Shown here: piece after piece, positions 35,798-46,262 of the stretch
Layout: each line of letters begins with the position of its first letter
Position numbering within the stretch: position 1 is the first letter of the stretch
Position numbers and translations under genes: made by a program
Assembly (NCBI RefSeq): GCF_012277295.1
Contig: NZ_CP051156.1
Location: 186,001-250,000 of the forward strand
Length of the DNA stretch: 64,000 nt
Direction: 5' to 3'
From: Wolbachia endosymbiont of Ctenocephalides felis wCfeT
GTDB lineage: Bacteria; Pseudomonadota; Alphaproteobacteria; Rickettsiales; Anaplasmataceae
Notes under the pieces: generated by a model
What the model was told of the DNA's origin: nothing
The model's input: the letters and a program-made list of their open reading frames with translations, nothing else
The model's database searches: none

Positions 35798-37517
35798 GAT
35801 CAGCTTTTTTATCATCAACAAGGTATGTAACTACATCCAAGTTACCAGAATAAGCAGCCCTGTGTAAAGGAGTCCAGCCATAATTGTTCTCAACATTAAA
35901 ATCAACAAAATCAACCTTTTTTTCATCAATAAGGTACTTTACTACATCCAAGTTACCCCAATAAGCAGCCGCATGTAAAGGAGTCTGGCCATAATTGTCC
36001 TTAACATTAAAGTCAGCCTTTTTCTCATCAATGAGGCATTTAACTACATCCAATTTCCCTTTTTCAGCAGCACAGTGCAAAGGAGTCCAACCATCATCGT
36101 TCTTAACATTAAAATCAGCCTTTTTCTCATCAATGAGGTATTTAACAACATCCAATCTCCCTTCTCCAGTAGCTAGGTGTAAAGGTGTGTTGCCATTATT
36201 GTCCTTAGCATTCAAATCAACCTCTTTAACTTCAATTAGGTACTTAACTACATCTAAATTACCTTCTTTAGCGGCCAAGTGTACAGGAGTGTTGCCATCA
36301 TTGTCAGAAGAGTTAATATCAGCTCCTTTCTCTATGAGATCTTTAACCCTATCAAGGTTACCCTTTCTTACAGTATCAAATAGTTCATTGTTTAGGTGTT
36401 CAATAGATGAAAGAAACTCAACAATTTGTGCATAACCTTTTGTCCTTGCAATATCTAATGGCATCTTATCGTCTTTATCTCTAGCATTCATATCAGCACC
36501 TCGATTGACGAGAAATTTTACTACATCAAGATGTCCAAAACAGGCAGCCCAGTGTAGAGGTGTACGCCTCCAGCTATATTGCTTATTGCCTTCAAGTTCA
36601 TTGACACTTATTCCTTGCCTCATAAGGAACTCTACAATATCTCTATGACCTTCTTCAGCAGCCCGATGTATAGGCTTCTTACCAAAATTATCCTCAGCAT
36701 TAATATTAGCACCTCTCTCTACAAGTAACCTTGCAGCATCAAGACTTCCCTTAGCAGCATAATGCAAAGGTGTCCAACCATTATTATCAACTTCATTAGG
36801 ATTTGCTTCTTTATCCAGATTGAACATTACAGCATCTACATCATTATCTTCAGCTGCGAAATGAATAGCCTTTGCACCATTACCGTAAGCATTCCATTTT
36901 TTCTCTAAGTACTCAATAACATTAGAACGTTCCCACCTTCTAGCAATATCTAAGGAGGTCTTATCATCTTTGTCTCTAGTTCTTATATCAGCACCTCTCT
37001 TTACAAGGTACTTCACTATATCCAAATTACCATCTTCAGCAGCCAAATGTAGAGGATTATTGTCAGTAGCCTTAAAATCCGCTCCTTTTTCTATTAGTAG
37101 TTTTACTACATCTAATTTACCCTCATTAGCAGCAAAATGCAGAGGAGTTCTGCCATCTTTATCTACTACATTAACATCAGCTCTTTTTTCTATAAATAAC
37201 TCAACAATCTTTTGCTCTCCTTTACGTACAGCAATATGTAACGCTGTATCACCACTGGCATCTTGAAAATCAAGGTTTGGCTTTATTTCTCTCTCAAAAA
37301 GCCTTCTTACACTTTCTAATTTTTCTTCTTCTGAGTCATTGCTTTTTATAGCATTAATTAGCTCTTCTTCAGGTGTGATCTTGTCATCATAATCAAGAGA
37401 GTCAGATCTGCGATAACGTTTAAGCTGAAGAAGCCTCTGAGCTTGTCCTGCTTCTACTTGCTCATTAACTTGTTCTTCTTTTTTCAAATAATCTGCTGGA
37501 TGCTCTGTCTTTAGCAT
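35640..37517 (-). CDS. Ankyrin-repeat protein with chimeric C-terminus
   Basis: A 625-residue protein with about 15 ankyrin repeats from residue 83 to 572, most close to consensus (for example GNTPLHLATGEGRLDVVKYL, GWTPLHCAAEKGKLDVV). The ATG at 37517 follows GAGGG. The last 54 or so residues (from LMRFARHFCLSCF) break the repeat pattern. They are hydrophobic and are encoded antisense to the 35624-35797 remnant, so a rearrangement replaced the native 3' end. It is a soluble repeat scaffold and candidate host-interaction protein. Confidence 0.82.
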   Translation of the reverse strand: MLKTEHPADYLKKEEQVNEQVEAGQAQRLLQLKRYRRSDSLDYDDKITPEEELINAIKSNDSEEEKLESVRRLFEREIKPNLDFQDASGDTALHIAVRKGEQKIVELFIEKRADVNVVDKDGRTPLHFAANEGKLDVVKLLIEKGADFKATDNNPLHLAAEDGNLDIVKYLVKRGADIRTRDKDDKTSLDIARRWERSNVIEYLEKKWNAYGNGAKAIHFAAEDNDVDAVMFNLDKEANPNEVDNNGWTPLHYAAKGSLDAARLLVERGANINAEDNFGKKPIHRAAEEGHRDIVEFLMRQGISVNELEGNKQYSWRRTPLHWAACFGHLDVVKFLVNRGADMNARDKDDKMPLDIARTKGYAQIVEFLSSIEHLNNELFDTVRKGNLDRVKDLIEKGADINSSDNDGNTPVHLAAKEGNLDVVKYLIEVKEVDLNAKDNNGNTPLHLATGEGRLDVVKYLIDEKKADFNVKNDDGWTPLHCAAEKGKLDVVKCLIDEKKADFNVKDNYGQTPLHAAAYWGNLDVVKYLIDEKKVDFVDFNVENNYGWTPLHRAAYSGNLDVVTYLVDDKKADLMRFARHFCLSCFAVTVLNQGQQIVLSFLQMLLISLILTSQVPLTLAPLNLL

Positions 37518-37937
37518 AAGAACCCTCTATATCAATTTGAACATATTCAATACCAAAAATATTTTTTAATGCAACAACAATTTAGTAAGCAGTGTTATGG
37601 AAAAATTATTTATTTACTTTTGACAACAACTTTCCTAAAATTGAAAGAACTTTTATTGCGCATTCTCTATTGTAGAGGGTATTTTTCAACTTTTTATGTA
37701 AAGAAAAGTACAAGGAATTATGGTACTTTCAAGTACCTTTCGTGAAAATTTATAGAACGAGTTCGTGGAGTAACCTAACCACCACACTAAAAAGTTAGAA
37801 GTTCTCTATATTCTAGCTATATTATGGGTTTCAATCTGCCACAATAGCTCACTTTTACATTATTACCACTTACAATATATTAGCTATGCAACATATGTTA
37901 TAGATAGTTGATTTTATTAAGAATGCTAATATTAATA
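37518..37937. other. Gene-free stretch between ankyrin and helicase genes
   Basis: About 420 bp of AT-rich DNA (part of a 475-bp gap) with no credible ORF, tRNA or repeat that I can recognise. It separates two divergent genes and must hold the ankyrin gene's promoter, which I cannot place with confidence. Confidence 0.5.
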
Positions 37938-37966
37938 TTGACAAATTAACTATTTTGTAATATCAT
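37938..37966 (+). promoter_or_regulatory. Promoter of the helicase-like gene
   Basis: TTGACA (37938-37943), a 17-bp spacer and TATCAT (37961-37966), 26 bp before the ATG at 37993. No clear Shine-Dalgarno is present. Confidence 0.6.
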
Positions 37967-37992
37967 TATTATTATATAGTTTAGCACTAATT

Positions 37993-38682
37993 ATGAATCA
38001 AGTAATAGATCAAATAATAAATCCAAAATCTTTATTACACCATCATGTTGAATTTATTCATGACATGAAAGAAAAAAGAGATTATGTAAAAGGTTTGGAA
38101 GATGAAATAAAAAAAGGAATAGAAAGTATAAAGGACAACTCGCCAGGTATATTCGAGCATGAAGAGATAAGGTTTAAAGTTACACCTTCAAATGGTGAAT
38201 ATTTTATTGAATTTGAAGATACAGATAGAAGGAGCAAAGAGTTTGAAACTCTAAAAGGCATTACACTCATTGCAAAAAAAGAAGGTGATGTTTATAAATT
38301 TGGAGCTGAATTTGGAGAAGGAGATAGAAAATTTCGTATAGGTGAGTCTAATCCTAAGTTTCCTTTTAGATCGCAAGTTAGCGCTCTTGAAGAATTTCAG
38401 AAAAATTTAATATTAATTGCAACAGCAACAGGATCTGGAAAAACCATAACAAAGTTGATGTTTGCTCTTGTGGCAAAATTGTATGGTATAAAGGTTGTAT
38501 CGGTAAATCCAAGACCAGACTTAGTAGGGCAAGAGTATGAAGACCAACGAACAGCAGTTGATAAGTTATCAGATGTCTCTTATCACAATCAGTATAATGG
38601 GACTGGTCATACTATCTTAAGCTTTGATAAGTTTTTTGGGAGTTCAAAGGATATAGAGACCTTTCAAAATTTGCAGAATTGA
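37993..38682 (+). pseudogene. Helicase-like protein, N-terminal part (frameshifted)
   Basis: 229 residues of a superfamily 2 helicase-like protein. An N-terminal domain of about 135 residues, unknown to me, precedes motif I (Walker A) in LILIATATGSGKTITKL. The frame ends at 38682. The next frame (38679 onward) continues the same protein, FAELIKKHEAQ, so a single-base indel in the region 38655-38670 splits the gene. This is the 5' half of one broken gene, unless the shift is programmed. Confidence 0.7.
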
Positions 38683-40381
38683 TCAAGAAACATGAAGCTC
38701 AAAATGAAGGATTTAAGGTAGATTTAGACAATAAAAGGGTAGTTGTAGGTAATATCGAAATTTATCAAGACCATTATAAAGTTAATGGAAAAGAGGAAAA
38801 AGGTAGTTTGTTTGAAGAGCAAAAGTTGCTTGTAATACTCGATGAAGTACAAGATATGGTAAATCAGGGAGAGGCATACTATTCTTATATCAGACTTCTC
38901 TTGCTACTTGCATACTGGGGAAAGATTAAATTAGTTATTACAACTGCTACTCCACCTATATGGATTAAAGAGCTTTTAGAAGAAGCACAGAAATATGGAA
39001 TAGGAGAGATTAAAGCTCAGACATTAAAGGAAAAGATCGCGGATGGAGTAGGTGGCAGGATTGATATTACTGTTCATGCTAATAAGAGGGATAAGGATTT
39101 CATAAAAACTTATGAAAGAGATTTAACATCTGAGGTATTGGAAAGGACAGAAGCAGAAAAAACATGGTATAAAATAAGCGAAGAAAGTGATGTAAAAAAG
39201 AAAATAAAAGAGCACATTGTATATAATTTACAAAGTCCGAAGAACAGAATGGCTCTATTTTGTTCTGATTCTAGAGAATCCAAGGAAGCATTTAAAGAGA
39301 AAATAGAAAGCCCAGAAAAACAGCTTATTAGTGGCAAAAGTATTTCTTTAACTAAAAATGAAAGTACATTGTACGATAAGATAAAAGAAAAATTAATTGA
39401 AAAATTTGGAGATGATAAAAAGGAAGATATTGATTCTGTTTTAAATGAGTTTGATCTTACAAGCAGCATGGCAGAAAGTGGTATTTTTGCAGTTGCCCAT
39501 GGATTCATTGACAATGTTATATCCTGCATTACTGGTATTCCGCTGGATGAATTAAACAAAAAGAGGTTTTCAGGTTTAGATGGGCTAATACAGCGAGTTA
39601 AAGATGAAGTAAGTAACTGCGAGGAAAGTAAAATCACAGAGTATGTTAATAACTTAGATCTTGATGATAGTGATAATAGAGTACAAGTTATACAAGGGAT
39701 GAAAGTAGTTCTAAAGCTTTTTCAAAGGACTAAAGATAATAATGAAAATGAAAAACTGGAAGAATTAGTAAGTAATCATAACCTCAGTAACACTATACAC
39801 AAAATGTTGTTTCCTGATTTTCGTGAATTATCACAATATAGATGCGGATTAATAAGTGATGCATGCTTATTTTCCAAGGATATACATAAACAAAAAGAAT
39901 ATGTTATAGGTTCTTACAATAACATATCACACAGTGGCATTTTTGATTACCTAAAATCATACGGCATGGAGGTCGAAAGTGAAAAACAAAAAGAGCTTGA
40001 AGATCTATACGAAAAATCAGATAAAGCGCTAGAAGCAGCGCTGCTCGCAAGGAAGAGACTGGATCCACAAATATCGGAAATAGATAGTGAAATGCGCAAG
40101 GTCGCTTTATGTCTTAAAAATGATAGAACGGAAAATAATATAAGTGAAGAAGAACGTCAGGAGAAGATGAGGATTCTAAGGGATCTGAAAAGAAAGCGTG
40201 AAGGTTACGAAAAAGAGTGGGAAGAGGAAGAGAATAAGTTTAAGAAATGCAAAGAAGAATTTTTAAATGAATTAAAATTTATAACAGAATATGAACCAGA
40301 TGCTGATAAATATCCTCTGTATGAGTTAAGAAAAATCTGTAACCCATTTGCAATTCGTGAAGAAGAATCTGAGGAAGTTTG
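38679..40381 (+). pseudogene. Helicase-like protein, C-terminal part, cut by IS5 copy B
   Basis: The second half starts with a TTG-type codon at 38679, without a ribosome site. It carries motif II as LLVILDEVQDMV (DExQ) and motif III as ITTATPP. A long charged region follows with coiled-coil potential near the end (about residues 460-545). The open frame runs to 40433, but its last 16 residues (ALLHRSLDRRQCIINS) come from the IS5 end. No continuation is found beyond the IS. The motifs indicate an SF2 nucleic-acid translocase of unknown role. Confidence 0.68.
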
Positions 40382-41471
40382 GGCTTTGTTGCATCGCTCT
40401 TTGGATAGGAGGCAATGCATAATAAATTCATGAAGCTATCTCAAATTTAGCCATGCCTATTTCAGTAAATTTGTTCAGCAAATAACACTTGAGTAGCATT
40501 TCTTTCTCACGGTTAATCTCAGATTTGTTCCTAAAACTAAACCCAAATGTTTGCTTCAGTCGCGAGAAAAAACTTTCTATATAAGATCTCTTCCCATAAT
40601 TTATCTCTTTTTTCCACTTCTTCATACCATCTTCACCATATGACTTTATGAGCTTGATTGTAGAATTTCTCTCAGCCATATAATCCAGCTTTGGATGCTC
40701 CACTGCATTGTTTTGCAGAGGAATTTTTATCTTTATGCCAAGCTCATTGCACAATTTGTATAACTTCTTTCGATTATATGCTCTGTCTGCATATAGTGTG
40801 CTTATATTGTATTTAGCATTAGCCCTTGCAATAAGATCACAGGCTCCATAGTGGTCAGAATAAACTCCACTACTGTATTTTGCAGCTATGACTTTTTTGC
40901 TACCTATCTCCAGCATTACATGCAATTTTCTTGTTTGCTTATAGCCACGGTACTTTCTATCTGTACCGTTTGCCTTACTATGGCCTGGAATATTATTGTA
41001 GATGCTTATTCCAGTGCTATCTATGGCGATCTCAATATTTTCCATACTGTTTTTATCATGTCTTCGATCATTAATTTTTAAGTTAAGCTTTTTGAATCTT
41101 CTGGAAGCCTGGGAATAGCTGATAACTTGCAAATTTTTTCCTATTTGCTCAAGGTATCCCGCTATAAACCCCACCGTTTGTCTTAGGCCTATTCTAAACA
41201 AATAAGTTATTATGTGAATTAGAATTACGACTTTATCACTATAAATATTGTTGCCACCGGTCATTTTGGGACTTTTTTCGTACCAATTTTCTATGGCATC
41301 GTTGACGTAATAAAAAATATTTCCTCTTTCTTGGAGAAATTTGTTATATTCGTAGCAGTTACTGACTTTCATTTTGACTGGCATATTTTTCCTTTGTCGG
41401 TTAAATGCCTGTTTATAATGAATTTCGTCAGTAACTCCCAGTTCTTTTTACTTTAGCTATGCAACAAAGCC
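40382..41471 (-). mobile_element. IS5/IS4-superfamily element, copy B
   Basis: Both ends carry GGCTTTGTTGCAT. The element is inserted in the helicase-like gene. The right flank begins with the palindrome at 41471-41495. No target duplication is seen. Confidence 0.9.
40428..41384 (-). CDS. IS5/IS4-superfamily DDE transposase, copy B
   Basis: An intact 318-residue transposase. It differs from copy A by A42T and T219I. The catalytic D122, D200 and E270 are present. Confidence 0.9.
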   Translation of the reverse strand: MPVKMKVSNCYEYNKFLQERGNIFYYVNDAIENWYEKSPKMTGGNNIYSDKVVILIHIITYLFRIGLRQTVGFIAGYLEQIGKNLQVISYSQASRRFKKLNLKINDRRHDKNSMENIEIAIDSTGISIYNNIPGHSKANGTDRKYRGYKQTRKLHVMLEIGSKKVIAAKYSSGVYSDHYGACDLIARANAKYNISTLYADRAYNRKKLYKLCNELGIKIKIPLQNNAVEHPKLDYMAERNSTIKLIKSYGEDGMKKWKKEINYGKRSYIESFFSRLKQTFGFSFRNKSEINREKEMLLKCYLLNKFTEIGMAKFEIAS

Positions 41472-41495
41472 ATTCTAGCGCCACGCGCTGGAATG
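41471..41495. repeat. Wolbachia palindromic element beside IS5 copy B
   Basis: Arms CATTCTAGCG and CGCTGGAATG with one mismatch and spacer CCACG. Same family as 4090-4112 and 13583-13605. Confidence 0.6.
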
Positions 41496-41641
41496 ACACC
41501 TTTTGGAACAACGTTCGTACAGATGTAAATATAAGCTCAGTAATTTTTTTTATTCAAGAAATAGGATAGTTATGGAAAAAAAGTACTTGCATAACTTTGA
41601 ACACCTACTTATTATGCAAAGCAATATTGTAGTTTAAACAG

Positions 41642-41670
41642 TTGACTATTGTTTAAAAGCATATTAGATA
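41642..41670 (+). promoter_or_regulatory. Promoter of the coiled-coil gene
   Basis: TTGACT (41642-41647), 17 bp, TAGATA (41665-41670). A strong Shine-Dalgarno AAGGGGG follows, 8 nt before ATG 41699. Confidence 0.55.
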
Positions 41671-41698
41671 TGGTATAAGTGTGATAAGGGGGTATATT

Positions 41699-44548
41699 AT
41701 GGCAATAACAAATCCTACAAATTCTTCAATTTTTTCAGGAACTGCTTCTTATATAAGCAGTTCAAAACCTGTTACTTTTATAAAAAACAGTTTGTTTCCT
41801 AAAAAAAGCAATAAAGGAGGAAAAGTAAGTAATAAATTAACAACAGAAGATAAAAATATTATTGCAGATGTTATTTCTGCAATGGAAAGTTTATTGCAGA
41901 GAAATTCTGCTGATAAAGAAAAGTTTGATAGGGAGAAGTTGAAAAAGCTCGCATCTCTTAGAAGTAGGATAGAAAGCTCTCTTACTAAGGATAGAGCAAT
42001 AATGAAATTTTGTCATTCCATTATAGAAAATGAAGATTTATGTAAAGCATTCAATGATCTTTCTGAAAAGAATAATGATAAGGAGTTTTCTGCTAAATTA
42101 GATGAGATCATTGAAGAGTTTGGCATACACCAACTGCAAAGAAAAATGCTGCTCCTTAAGAAGATTCAGGGAAAAAGTGACTTCAATTCTATAAAAAATA
42201 GTTATGGTGACTGGGGTTTTTATAATCTGTTAAGAGATTTGACGCGTGATGAAAATTTTAAGAAAGAGTATCTTGATAAAGCATTCAGTGAAAGAAGTAA
42301 GTCTTTTATGGATGATGTGAATAAGTATATAGAACTAGCATATATAGGAAGGGGAGTTGCAAATAAATATTTTAGCGCAAAATTAGATATTCAAGCTTAT
42401 TATTCGGTAACGGGTGATAATAACAGAGTTTTGAATATAAATCTTGTTGATCACGGTAACAATGAGCCAATAGAAGTTAGTGATATTTTAAAGAAGGAAC
42501 AAGATACTGATGCATTGAATATCTATCACAATGGAAAGCTTGAGGTTTATGGTCGTCAAGATAAAGAGAAGAAAAGATATTACACATTTGAAGGAAATGC
42601 ATCTTACGAGATGACAAGCACTTGGCCTGTAAGCTGTAAAATGGTTATGCATGTGAATAAGGATGGTATAGCTAAAGTGTTGAGCTTTGATGATGGTACA
42701 GATTCTAAGTTGACACAAGAAAAGTGGTTTGAGTTATTGAAACAAAACCAAGAGTTGTACATTCAAGGCCTGCCTTTACATGAAGCTGTAGCAAAATACT
42801 TGGGACTAAGATCTGGAGAAACATTACAAGCAACAACAAAGGCTGAGAAGCAGCTACCTGACGTTATACCTACTTCTCAAAAAAGTAAGGAAATTGCTAA
42901 AAGTTCCAGTTGTGAAGGACCTACGAAGAAAGGTCCAGGTGGGAACCCAAAAGATTCTGATAAAGATAAAGATCCAGGTCCAGATAGTGGAGCTAGTCCT
43001 GCAGCTAGTTCTCCTAGTACACCGGATAGTCAACCAGAGACTGTTTCTCAACCTGGTAAGGTTACAACACAGAACTCTACAACCAATGTCACGCAACAAG
43101 CTGAAGCTCATACTGAAACAAAAGGAGTTAACTCGCAATCAATTGTAACTCAAGCAGAAACTACTTTACAAGATGAGTTAAATGGCAAGATAGTAGAGCT
43201 ATCTGGAAAAAATAGTGGTTTGCAAAGTAAGCTTAAAGTACAAGAACAAAAATTTATAGAAAAAGAAGAGTATGAGGAGTTAGTGAAGTTGCTTTTTAAG
43301 GAAAGTGAAGAATTAAAAAGAGAGTTAGATGACACTGAAGAAAAGAAAGAAAAGCTAAATAGGAAGTTTGAGCAGGTTATTCAAACAAATGAAGAGTTAA
43401 CAGGTGAGGTAAAAAGATTATTTGGAAAAAATAGCGATTTGGAAAATGAGCTTAAAGTACAAGAAACAGGTAAAGAAGAATATAGAGAGTTAGTGAACAA
43501 GCTTATTGAGGCAAGGAGTAAATTAGAAAAAGACTTAAATACTGCTACAAAAGAGAAGAATGAGTTTGAAGGCAAGGTAGAAGAGTTATCTGGAAAAAAT
43601 AGTGATTTACAAGCCGAGCTTGAAGCACAAGAGCAAGGATTAAAAGCAGAGAGAATAAAAGGACATGAAGAATTAATGAAAGTTAATACAGAACGAAAAA
43701 AGCAAGTGCATGGTCTTGTTGAGGCAACATGGAAATTAAGAAAAGCTTTAAGTAACGCTATAAAAGAAAGGAATGCGTTCGAAGATGAATCAAAGAAGTT
43801 AAAGATAAAACTAAAAGAAGACGAAGAAGAATTAGATCTTATACTAGATAAACACTCTAATACTGTAGACAAATTAAATTCTCAGCTATGTGAAAAAGAT
43901 GATGAGATTAAAGATTTAGAGGAAAGGGTAAAAGAACAGCAGTTGAAACTGCTGGAAAAAGGTGATGAGCTTAATAAGCTAGTTGAAAGTTATAAGGAAA
44001 TAATAAAAGAAAAATTTCAGCTTCTGCAGCAGGAAAAAGATAACAAAATTGAAGATTTAGAGTCTCAGCTGCAGGGAAAAGATAATGAAATTGAAAATTT
44101 AAAGGAAATAATAGAAGATAAGACAGAGAGAATTGAAAGAATGAAAGAAGACTCTCTTATTGATAAAAAAGAAATAAAAGAGTTAAGAAATTATGTAGAA
44201 GATTTGAATAAAACTGATGATAACAAAATAGACATAGATGAGGTCTTCAGTAATGTAACGTCATATCGGGATTTATGTACTATAGTTTCAGGACTTGGTG
44301 GTCTTATTGAGCCAATAACGGAACAACTGTCACCTAGATCTAAACGACCTAGATTTGGAAGTATCACTACTGATGATGGGTTTGATAGTGAAAGTGATAG
44401 GGGAAGTGATATAGATGACGATAGAGGAAGTTATGGAGGAAAAAGTGATAATCGCCCTAACTCTGCTATTAATTCTTCTTGGATAGAAAACGTATCCATT
44501 CAGCCGGGCGGTAAAATAAAGAGTAGACAAGGAATGCTAAAAAGGTAA
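41699..44548 (+). CDS. Long coiled-coil protein, 3' end replaced by IS66 copy 6
   Basis: 949 residues from ATG 41699. I chose this over the in-frame GTG at 41681 because AAGGGGG sits just upstream. The N-terminal 370 residues look globular and unlike any family I know. A Pro/Ser/Thr-rich linker (about 395-475) and a long coiled coil (about 485-840) follow. The coil contains three related blocks with L-x-GKNSxL (near residues 498, 572 and 629). A charged Asp/Ser tail ends in an IS66-derived stretch (VSIQPGGKIKSRQG). The native C-terminus is lost. The layout resembles secreted structural or effector proteins; this is inference. Confidence 0.75.
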   Translation: MAITNPTNSSIFSGTASYISSSKPVTFIKNSLFPKKSNKGGKVSNKLTTEDKNIIADVISAMESLLQRNSADKEKFDREKLKKLASLRSRIESSLTKDRAIMKFCHSIIENEDLCKAFNDLSEKNNDKEFSAKLDEIIEEFGIHQLQRKMLLLKKIQGKSDFNSIKNSYGDWGFYNLLRDLTRDENFKKEYLDKAFSERSKSFMDDVNKYIELAYIGRGVANKYFSAKLDIQAYYSVTGDNNRVLNINLVDHGNNEPIEVSDILKKEQDTDALNIYHNGKLEVYGRQDKEKKRYYTFEGNASYEMTSTWPVSCKMVMHVNKDGIAKVLSFDDGTDSKLTQEKWFELLKQNQELYIQGLPLHEAVAKYLGLRSGETLQATTKAEKQLPDVIPTSQKSKEIAKSSSCEGPTKKGPGGNPKDSDKDKDPGPDSGASPAASSPSTPDSQPETVSQPGKVTTQNSTTNVTQQAEAHTETKGVNSQSIVTQAETTLQDELNGKIVELSGKNSGLQSKLKVQEQKFIEKEEYEELVKLLFKESEELKRELDDTEEKKEKLNRKFEQVIQTNEELTGEVKRLFGKNSDLENELKVQETGKEEYRELVNKLIEARSKLEKDLNTATKEKNEFEGKVEELSGKNSDLQAELEAQEQGLKAERIKGHEELMKVNTERKKQVHGLVEATWKLRKALSNAIKERNAFEDESKKLKIKLKEDEEELDLILDKHSNTVDKLNSQLCEKDDEIKDLEERVKEQQLKLLEKGDELNKLVESYKEIIKEKFQLLQQEKDNKIEDLESQLQGKDNEIENLKEIIEDKTERIERMKEDSLIDKKEIKELRNYVEDLNKTDDNKIDIDEVFSNVTSYRDLCTIVSGLGGLIEPITEQLSPRSKRPRFGSITTDDGFDSESDRGSDIDDDRGSYGGKSDNRPNSAINSSWIENVSIQPGGKIKSRQGMLKR

Positions 44549-45952
44549 ACTAGAGTGGCTGTGAGGTAATATGGTTGATCTTTTAGAATTTTGCGAAAGT
44601 TTAAGCAGACTATAGAAAAGTTAGAAACAAAAATAGAAGAGCTTAAAGCAGAAAATAAAGCGCTAAGGATCGAAAACGCTGAGTTAAAAGAAAGGCTTGG
44701 CTTAAATTCAAAAAATTCATCTATACCAAGCTCCAAAGAATTATATAAGATGAGGGAAAATAAGCCAAAAAGTGACAGGAAAGTAGGAGCACAGGTTGGA
44801 CATAAAGGCAGTTACCGCCCTAAAATGGAGGCAGATGAGATGGTAAAAATAGAACTGCCCAATACGTGTGAGTGCGGAGGAGAAATTGCGGTATCAAAAG
44901 ATCCGTATACTCATCAAAAGGTCGATTTGCCGGAAATCAAGCCGTATGTAGTTGAATATCAACTACAGCATGGACATTGCAAAAGATGTGGAAAAAGAAA
45001 AAGTAGCAAGCTACAAGAAGGAGTAACTGCGGACACATTTGGTCCAAGAGTTAAGTCAGTAATTGCAGCATTAAGTGGATTTTACAAGAATTCGAAAAAA
45101 GAAGTGGCAAATATTATAAAGGACATTTTCAACCTGGATATCAGCGTCGGTAGTGTATCAAATAGCGAGGCTAGAGTGGCAGAAAAATGCCAAGAAGCAT
45201 ATGAGCAAATTGAGGAAGAGGTAAGCAAGAGCAAAATTTTACATATCGATGAAACTAGCCATTACAACAAAGGTAAACAGGGCTGGTGCTGGATGTTTGC
45301 GAGCAAAATAGGAAGTGTGATCAAATTGACAGAGTCAAGAGGGATGAAAGTCCTGGAAAATAGTAAATTTGGAAAGAATAACAACCTAGTAGTGACCGAC
45401 AGATATGCAGCTTACAACTACTTTTCCAGCAAGAAAAGGCAGGTCTGTTGGGCACATTTAGCAAGAGATTTTGAAAGGTTGTCTCATAGTTGGAATAGCG
45501 AAGTGAAAGTTTTGGGGTATTATTTAAGGAATGTTGCTACTGAATTATTTGCATTGAAAAAAGCTCTGTTAAAGGATGAAATAGACACATTAAGGTTCAT
45601 AAGAAGAGCAAGAAAATTACGCAAGCGAACGAGATATTACTTAAAGAATATATCAAATTTACCCGAGGCAATTGGAGCGTCTCGAGTAGCAAAAAATATC
45701 ATGAAATCGGATCTGATGATGTGGAAATTTTTGGACGATCCAGAAAATATTCCACTGACAAACAACTATGCTGAGCGACAGATTCGGCATTACGTTGTTT
45801 ACCGAAAAGTTTCATATTTTACACAATCGAAACGGGGAAATATGTTTCTTGAGAGGATAATTTCATTGTACTTGACTTGGAGGCAAAAGAAGTTAAATCC
45901 TTTTCAAAACCTACTGGCTATTGCTTCTTAAGCCATACACCTGAATGGATAC
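44492..45952 (+). mobile_element. IS66-family element, copy 6
   Basis: The flanks TAGAAAAC and ATATTCTC do not match. The left end lies inside the coiled-coil gene and no continuation of that gene is seen on the right. Confidence 0.93.
44591..45931 (+). CDS. IS66-family transposase, copy 6
   Basis: A full-length transposase with VIAALSG. It shares LQHGHC before C133 with copy 7 only, where the others have LEHGRC, marking a second sublineage. DDE residues are intact. Confidence 0.93.
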   Translation: MRKFKQTIEKLETKIEELKAENKALRIENAELKERLGLNSKNSSIPSSKELYKMRENKPKSDRKVGAQVGHKGSYRPKMEADEMVKIELPNTCECGGEIAVSKDPYTHQKVDLPEIKPYVVEYQLQHGHCKRCGKRKSSKLQEGVTADTFGPRVKSVIAALSGFYKNSKKEVANIIKDIFNLDISVGSVSNSEARVAEKCQEAYEQIEEEVSKSKILHIDETSHYNKGKQGWCWMFASKIGSVIKLTESRGMKVLENSKFGKNNNLVVTDRYAAYNYFSSKKRQVCWAHLARDFERLSHSWNSEVKVLGYYLRNVATELFALKKALLKDEIDTLRFIRRARKLRKRTRYYLKNISNLPEAIGASRVAKNIMKSDLMMWKFLDDPENIPLTNNYAERQIRHYVVYRKVSYFTQSKRGNMFLERIISLYLTWRQKKLNPFQNLLAIAS

Positions 45953-45996
45953 ATATTCTCATGCTAAATTGACCATTTTATTTATAGGCAATATTT

Positions 45997-46262
45997 ATGG
46001 ATTTGTTTAGTGATTCTGATACTTATAAGGATACAACGGTAACGTTTGAAGCACAATTGGACAGGTGTAATCTTACAGCTGATTATGATAGCGGCGGTAA
46101 AGGCCTTAGCATGGATTTAAAGGATAAGACAGGATTGGGAGGTAGTATTTCGTATGCAAACCATATGCTAAAGTTCTTCTCACCTGATAAGAATTATGAA
46201 GTGTCATTAGGTACAATGGAATTTGATGAGAAAAGTAATACAGTCAGAATTGGATTCCAAGC
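45997..46262 (+). pseudogene. Unknown small protein, 3' end cut by IS5 copy C
   Basis: About 89 native residues (MDLFSDSDTYKDTTVTFEAQ onward) with alternating beta-type pattern and many Asp and Gly residues. The open frame extends to 46314 through the IS5 end, which adds the same ALLHRSLDRRQCIINS tail seen on the helicase. It starts 45 bp after IS66 copy 6. Not recognised; probably the 5' remnant of a longer Wolbachia-specific gene. Confidence 0.5.

Noticed and set aside
37993..38690. Programmed frameshift in the helicase gene
   Set aside because: No canonical slippery heptamer was seen at the overlap and the gene is also truncated by IS5, so simple decay is more likely.
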